From the NCBI GenBank assembly GCA_003134995.1, contig PLDC01000018.1, positions 124,001-188,000 on the forward strand: a stretch of 64,000 bases of DNA. Reading direction: 5' to 3'. Source of the stretch: Acidobacteriaceae bacterium (lineage in GTDB: Bacteria > Acidobacteriota > Terriglobia > Terriglobales > Acidobacteriaceae). The notes under the pieces were generated by a model. It was given only the letters and a program-made list of their open reading frames with translations. It was not told the DNA's origin and made no database searches. Shown here piece after piece: positions 59,744 to 64,000 of the stretch. The first letter of the stretch is position 1, and each line of letters opens with the position of its first letter. A program made the translations under genes and the position numbers.

Positions 59744-61774
59744 ATGAAGACCACTGCGCTTGTTTCTTGGGCTCTCATCGTCACCATCGGACTCGTCTTG
59801 GTAATAGTGGCGATCCAGCAGCCAGCACAAAGCGCTTCGAAGGATGTCACAGCGAATGTCACCCTGCTGCCAGTGTCCGCCTCCAGCGCGGCCGCCGGCC
59901 GGGAACCGAGCGCCGGCAGCTCGAAGCGGCTTAATGGGAGCACTCAGGATGGCGGTATTGTGGTTGCGGTACATCCCCTGTCCGCGCCGATCACCTCGAT
60001 GGTGAAGCAGCAATTCACGGCTACGGTCACAGGCACGACGAACACGGCGGTGACCTGGTATGTCGATGCAGTCTTGGGCGGCAATCAAACGGTGGGACGA
60101 ATCGACGGAAACGGGCTCTATACTCCGTCCGCAAACTTTGCGGTGGGCAAGCATACGGTCACGGCAGTCAGCCAGGCGGACAAGACCAAATCTGGGTCTG
60201 CAACGGGCGACCTGGTAGGTTATGCGGGACTGTACACGAACAAGAACGACAACTCCCGCACCGGGCAAAACTTGCAAGAAACGGCATTGACTCCGCAAAA
60301 CGTAAGAGTAGCGACCTTCGGGAAATTGTTTTCCTATGCCATCGACGCATCCGTCACGGCACAACCGCTCTATGTCGCAAATGTGTACGTTCCCAATCCG
60401 CTGCACGGAACCGCCGGCTACTACAACGTTATATATATTGCTACGTCCAACGACAGTGTGTACGCCTACGACGCCGACGGAAACGTCACAGGCATGCTCT
60501 GGTACGACAGTTTCATTAATCCTCCCACTGTGGTAGCCGTGCCCGGATCGTGTGTCGTGGTCGGTGTGCCGACCATTGGCATTATGCCGACTCCAGTCAT
60601 AGACCCCACGACAAACACAATGTATGTGGAAGCGCGAACGCTGGAGGGTCAAACCACAGCGTGTACCGGAACCTATGTGTACCGGATGCATGCCCTGGAC
60701 ATCACCACCGGCCTGGAAAAATTCGGTGGGCCCGTCGAGATCCAGGCCTCGATTCCGGGAACAGGGATCGGAAGTGTGAACGGCACACTGGCGTTCGATC
60801 CGCGATGGGAGAACGCGAGGGCAAGTTTGCTGCTTTCCCAAGCCCCTGGGGAAACAGACAGCACTGTATATCTGGCCACGGCATCGCCTGAAGACACGGA
60901 ACCGTATCACGGCTGGATTCTTGGTTACGATTCTCAAACTCTGGCTCTGAAGTATGCCTTTTGTAGCACGCCGAACGGCATACAAGGCGGCATATGGCAT
61001 AGGGGTGGTGGGCTCGCCGCGGATGCGAATGGCAACATTTTTGTGCAGACAGGAAACGGGACATTCGACACGAACGGCGATTATGGGCAGTCGGTGCTGA
61101 AGTTAACTCCCAGCAATGGCAATCTGGGGGTCGCGGATTCCTACACTCCGAGCAATTACTCGATTCTCAATCAGCAGGATTGGGATCTTTCCTCGGGCGG
61201 GCTTCTGCTGTTACCGGACCAGCCGGGAAAATATCCGCACCTGATGGTGGGTGGCGGCAAGGAAGGAACGATTTATTTGATCAACCGTGACAACCTGGGC
61301 GGCTATCATGCAAACGGCAACAATATCGTGCAGCACATCGTTGGCGCCATTAGACCATCTGTTCCAAAATACGAGCCCTTCTTTGGCATCTGGAATACGT
61401 CCAGCTATTTCAACGGTAACGTATACATTTTTGGACAGTACGACTATCCGAAGATGTTCACTCTAAATAACGGTTTGCTGCCCACCACGGCAACTTCCGC
61501 GGGCGCGGTCATAATGCGTGGACCGAACCCCGTTATCTCGGCAAACGGGAGCACAAACGGCATTGTGTGGGCGTTACAGTATGATACGGTTCCGCCCGTG
61601 CTTTGGGCGTTTAACCCCAACGATCTGGCGCAGGTTTACTACAACACAAACCAGGATCCGCAGCGTGATAAGGTCGATTCCAAGGCCGTCGAACGAGTGA
61701 ATCCCACGGTTGCCAACGGCCGGGTGTATGTGCCGGCCAACACCAAGGTGCAGGTCTACGGCCTCTTGCAGTGA
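59744..61774 (+). CDS. Exported PQQ-like beta-propeller protein with Ig-like N-terminal domain
   Basis: 676-aa exported protein. N-terminal hydrophobic helix (about 7-25), a Ser/Ala-rich linker, an Ig-like domain (about 70-160, VVAVHPLSAPITSMVKQQFTATVTG) and then propeller blades: VIYIATSNDSVYAYDADGN, TVYLATASPEDTEPYHGWILGYDSQT, GNIFVQTGNGTFDTNGDYGQSVLKL and TIYLINRDNLGGYH. The blade pattern resembles PQQ-dependent dehydrogenase propellers, but cofactor-binding residues cannot be confirmed. Likely surface-associated. Single gene. Confidence 0.82.
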   Translation: MKTTALVSWALIVTIGLVLVIVAIQQPAQSASKDVTANVTLLPVSASSAAAGREPSAGSSKRLNGSTQDGGIVVAVHPLSAPITSMVKQQFTATVTGTTNTAVTWYVDAVLGGNQTVGRIDGNGLYTPSANFAVGKHTVTAVSQADKTKSGSATGDLVGYAGLYTNKNDNSRTGQNLQETALTPQNVRVATFGKLFSYAIDASVTAQPLYVANVYVPNPLHGTAGYYNVIYIATSNDSVYAYDADGNVTGMLWYDSFINPPTVVAVPGSCVVVGVPTIGIMPTPVIDPTTNTMYVEARTLEGQTTACTGTYVYRMHALDITTGLEKFGGPVEIQASIPGTGIGSVNGTLAFDPRWENARASLLLSQAPGETDSTVYLATASPEDTEPYHGWILGYDSQTLALKYAFCSTPNGIQGGIWHRGGGLAADANGNIFVQTGNGTFDTNGDYGQSVLKLTPSNGNLGVADSYTPSNYSILNQQDWDLSSGGLLLLPDQPGKYPHLMVGGGKEGTIYLINRDNLGGYHANGNNIVQHIVGAIRPSVPKYEPFFGIWNTSSYFNGNVYIFGQYDYPKMFTLNNGLLPTTATSAGAVIMRGPNPVISANGSTNGIVWALQYDTVPPVLWAFNPNDLAQVYYNTNQDPQRDKVDSKAVERVNPTVANGRVYVPANTKVQVYGLLQ

Positions 61775-61815
61775 TCGGTGCCACACCGGTCTCAGTGTCC
61801 GGAATCGCCATGCAG

Positions 61816-61831
61816 TGTCCTGAAACGGACA
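61816..61831. promoter_or_regulatory. Palindromic activator site TGTCC-N6-GGACA
   Basis: Perfect 5-bp arms around tgaaac, with an additional TGTCC half site 20 bp upstream at 61796-61800. Lies 52 bp before a sigma-54-type promoter. Binding protein unknown. Confidence 0.6.
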
Positions 61832-61882
61832 GCGCGAACTCACTTGCTGCATATTAAGTCGTTTGGAATGTGACGCTGATAT

Positions 61883-61898
61883 TGGCAAGCATGATGCT
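61883..61898 (+). promoter_or_regulatory. Sigma-54-type promoter of ADOP permease gene
   Basis: TGGCAAGCATGATGCT keeps the invariant GG and GC with the correct 10-bp separation of the -24/-12 class. Initiation near 61909 would leave about 18 nt of leader containing the ribosome-binding site AGGAAGGGG. Confidence 0.65.
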
Positions 61899-61926
61899 GA
61901 TACCCCCGGCAGGAAGGGGTAAGCAA

Positions 61927-64000
61927 ATGTCATTCGTTCGCGATCTGAGAGTTGCAGCGCACTCGCTACTTCGGACCCCAGGGCTGGCGATCGCTGTGGT
62001 GCTCACGCTGGCACTCGGCATCGGCGCGAACTCTGCCATTTTCACCCTCGTGCGAGGGGTGCTGCTCAAGCCTCTGGTGAATCGCGATGAGGACCGGCTG
62101 ATCTATATCCGGCAGAGCGCTCCCGGCATCGGCGACGAGAATGCTACGTTTTCCGTACCCGAGCTGCAGGACTTGCGGGCCAGCGTGAAAACTGTGAGCG
62201 CCTTTGGCGACTTCTCCGCCATGGATTTCACCATGATCGGCCTGGGTGAGCCTCGTTCCATTCAAGGTGGCGTTGTCGGTGGCAGCTATTTCGATGTGAT
62301 GGGGCTTCGTCCGGTGCTCGGTCGCCTGATCGGACCTCAGGACGACGGTCCCAATGCCGCCGGCGTCGTCGTTCTCACCTACCGTTTCTGGACGACCGCT
62401 CTGCACAAGGATCCTTCGGTTCTCGGGAAAACCGTTCGCCTCGGTAGCATCGGTGATCGCTCCGCGACCGTCATTGGCGTCCTCGAACCCTGCGTTCCAT
62501 ATCCGCAAGATACTGAAATCATCTCTAACATCGTGACCAGCCCGCATCATCTTTCCGCAACCATGGTCACGGGCCGCATCCATCGCATGACTGAGCTTTT
62601 CGGCCGTCTCGCTCCCGGAGTCAGCGTCGATCAGGCTCGCGCCGAGTTGGGCTCGGCCTATGCCGCGATGAAGAAGGACCATCCCGAAGCCTATTCGCGG
62701 GAAGCGGACTTCCAGATCGGGACCAAGTTGCTTCGTGACCAGATCACGTCGGGCGCCCGGACCGTGCTGCTGGTGCTGCTTGCAGCGTCAGGGCTCGTCT
62801 TCATCATCGCGTGCTCCAATGTCGCCAATCTGATTCTGGCGCGGACGGTTCGCCGCGAAGGTGAGTTGGCGGTGCGCGTGGCGCTTGGTGCAAGCAAGGG
62901 CGCATTGCGCCGCATGCTGCTGGCAGAAAGCCTTCTGCTTTGCGGCGCGGGCGCGGCGCTCGGCGTAATGAGCGCGCAGCCGATGGTGGCCGTGCTGGCG
63001 CGCTACGCCTCGCGCTTCTCCGTGCGTGCGCTCGACTTCAGAGTGGATTCGAGCTTGCTTTGGGCGGGAGCAGTTCTGGCTGTTGTCGCCGCCGTGATTC
63101 TTGCCTTCGTCCCGCGCCTGCCCGCTTCCGGCACATCTTCCGGCACCCAGAGTGGGCTGGGCTCATCCAGCGGCAGTGTGCGGATCACCGGCAGCTCGAA
63201 TCGCCGCCAGCGAATCTTCGCGGTGACGCAAATTGCCGCGTCGTTTGTGTTGCTGGCCGGCGCAAGTACGTTGATCACCACGCTGATCGCACTGCAAAAG
63301 GCGGAGACGGGTCTGGACACGCAACACGTTCTCGCTGTCGACGTTCCGCCTATGTCCTATGGGAAGACGCCAGCGCAGGTCGTCGATTTCTACAAGGAAG
63401 CGATACGTCGCATTGATACCCTACCGGGCGTAAGTAAGACCGCCTTCGGCAATGTCGTACCGTGGCGCGATGCCGGCGGCCCCACCGCTCCTGGTCTGCA
63501 ATTTTCCGGCGACGGACATGTCCATGCCCCCGGTGTAGAGGATCCGCGGGCGCAGTGGCGTGCCATCTCTCCGGGATTTTTTGCGGCGCTTGGCGTTCCT
63601 ATCATTGCCGGCCGCGATTTCAATGCGCTTGATCGTCAGAATAGTGACGGCCAAAGTAACAATAACAACGACCAGAATCAGAAAAACGTAGAGCCTGTGG
63701 TGATCGTCAGCCAGACCCTGGCCCAGCGAATGTTTCCCAATCAGGATGCGGTCAATCGGCATGTCTATTGGACCGACCCCGTGCTGCAATTTTTCGGCGG
63801 GACCGATCTCGAAAAGGCGCACATTCTCGCGCCTCACCGCATCATCGGTGTCACGGCCGATATTGACGACGAGCACGTCGTTCCTGAGCCGATGGTCACG
63901 GTCTATAGCCCGTTCGAAGACGCTCCGTTATTTGGCGGCCGCCTTTTCATTCACACCACTGCAAATCCGTATTCGCTAGTCACACCCGTGACGCGAATCA
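61927..64000 (+). CDS. ADOP-family ABC transporter permease (MacB-like core/FtsX domains), 3' end outside window
   Basis: Acidobacterial duplicated orphan permease; the frame is open from ATG 61927 to the window end (691 aa visible of about 800). The N-terminus FVRDLRVAAHSLLRTPGLAIAVVLTLALGIGANSAIF is characteristic. A MacB-like periplasmic core (about 50-240), an FtsX domain with SNVANLILARTVRREGELAVRVALGASK (about 295-325) and a second helix-plus-core half (from about 420: VTQIAASFVLLAGASTL) are present. AGGAAGGGG lies 8 nt before the start. These permeases lack their own ATPase gene; cargo is unknown. No PadR regulator nearby. Confidence 0.9.
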   Translation, partial: MSFVRDLRVAAHSLLRTPGLAIAVVLTLALGIGANSAIFTLVRGVLLKPLVNRDEDRLIYIRQSAPGIGDENATFSVPELQDLRASVKTVSAFGDFSAMDFTMIGLGEPRSIQGGVVGGSYFDVMGLRPVLGRLIGPQDDGPNAAGVVVLTYRFWTTALHKDPSVLGKTVRLGSIGDRSATVIGVLEPCVPYPQDTEIISNIVTSPHHLSATMVTGRIHRMTELFGRLAPGVSVDQARAELGSAYAAMKKDHPEAYSREADFQIGTKLLRDQITSGARTVLLVLLAASGLVFIIACSNVANLILARTVRREGELAVRVALGASKGALRRMLLAESLLLCGAGAALGVMSAQPMVAVLARYASRFSVRALDFRVDSSLLWAGAVLAVVAAVILAFVPRLPASGTSSGTQSGLGSSSGSVRITGSSNRRQRIFAVTQIAASFVLLAGASTLITTLIALQKAETGLDTQHVLAVDVPPMSYGKTPAQVVDFYKEAIRRIDTLPGVSKTAFGNVVPWRDAGGPTAPGLQFSGDGHVHAPGVEDPRAQWRAISPGFFAALGVPIIAGRDFNALDRQNSDGQSNNNNDQNQKNVEPVVIVSQTLAQRMFPNQDAVNRHVYWTDPVLQFFGGTDLEKAHILAPHRIIGVTADIDDEHVVPEPMVTVYSPFEDAPLFGGRLFIHTTANPYSLVTPVTRI

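Noticed and set aside
59549-61000. 483-codon minus-strand frame opposite the propeller gene
   Set aside because: The plus-strand protein has a signal region and propeller repeats; the minus frame is an antisense artefact.

Overview
The window looks like a chromosomal segment of an acidobacterium (Acidobacteriota; genus not resolved). Main indicators are an ADOP-type MacB/FtsX permease at the right end, a large hopanoid cluster, a Gram-negative Tol-Pal operon, exported proteins of acidobacterial style (one with an LPDAPS motif) and many GC-rich hairpin repeats between genes. I saw no rRNA, tRNA, CRISPR array, complete insertion sequence or prophage.

Layout. 1-7.6 kb: two tandem RND efflux pumps (the first cut by the window edge) and their outer-membrane channel, ending at a bidirectional terminator. 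7.6-13.2 kb, minus strand: a type IV pilus minor-pilin operon (GspH/FimT-, PilV-, PilW-, PilX-like), the last protein being very large. 13.7-22.3 kb: a small basic protein, a sigma-54 activator, and a sulfonate-sulfur locus (ssuD divergent from a DszC/SfnB-like flavoenzyme and ssuACB), then a SulP anion transporter. A near-perfect sigma-54 promoter and two palindromes sit in the ssuD upstream region. 22.5-29.3 kb: a ferredoxin and a minus-strand tolQ-tolR-tolA-tolB-pal-OMP-cpoB operon.

29.4-37.7 kb is an accessory pocket around recN: a decayed HigBA-type toxin-antitoxin pair, an AbiV-like protein joined to a membrane region, a ribbon-helix-helix gene with a palindromic operator and an unknown partner, a PD-(D/E)XK nuclease-like protein, a PRC-barrel protein, a DUF5677-like protein and an orphan Phd/YefM antitoxin.

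37.9-57.1 kb is a hopanoid region. ispH supplies isoprenoid precursors; HpnC, HpnD and HpnE make squalene; Shc cyclises it; HpnA, HpnG and HpnJ act on the C35 side chain. Two zinc dehydrogenases, a small P-loop protein in an inverted-repeat cassette, and exported or membrane proteins lie among them. hpnE carries an in-frame insertion made of a dispersed paired-hairpin repeat. 50.4-64 kb: exported proteins, two half-size EamA/SMR-like transporters, a TolC-family channel, a stand-alone DnaA-lid-like protein, an exported PQQ-like propeller protein, and the start of the ADOP permease behind a sigma-54-type promoter.

The most unusual material is the structured repeat families with compensatory stem changes, the linked sigma-54 elements, the AbiV/membrane fusion, the P-loop cassette between shc and hpnA, and the DnaA-lid protein. 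All family names are from reading the sequence; no database search was run.
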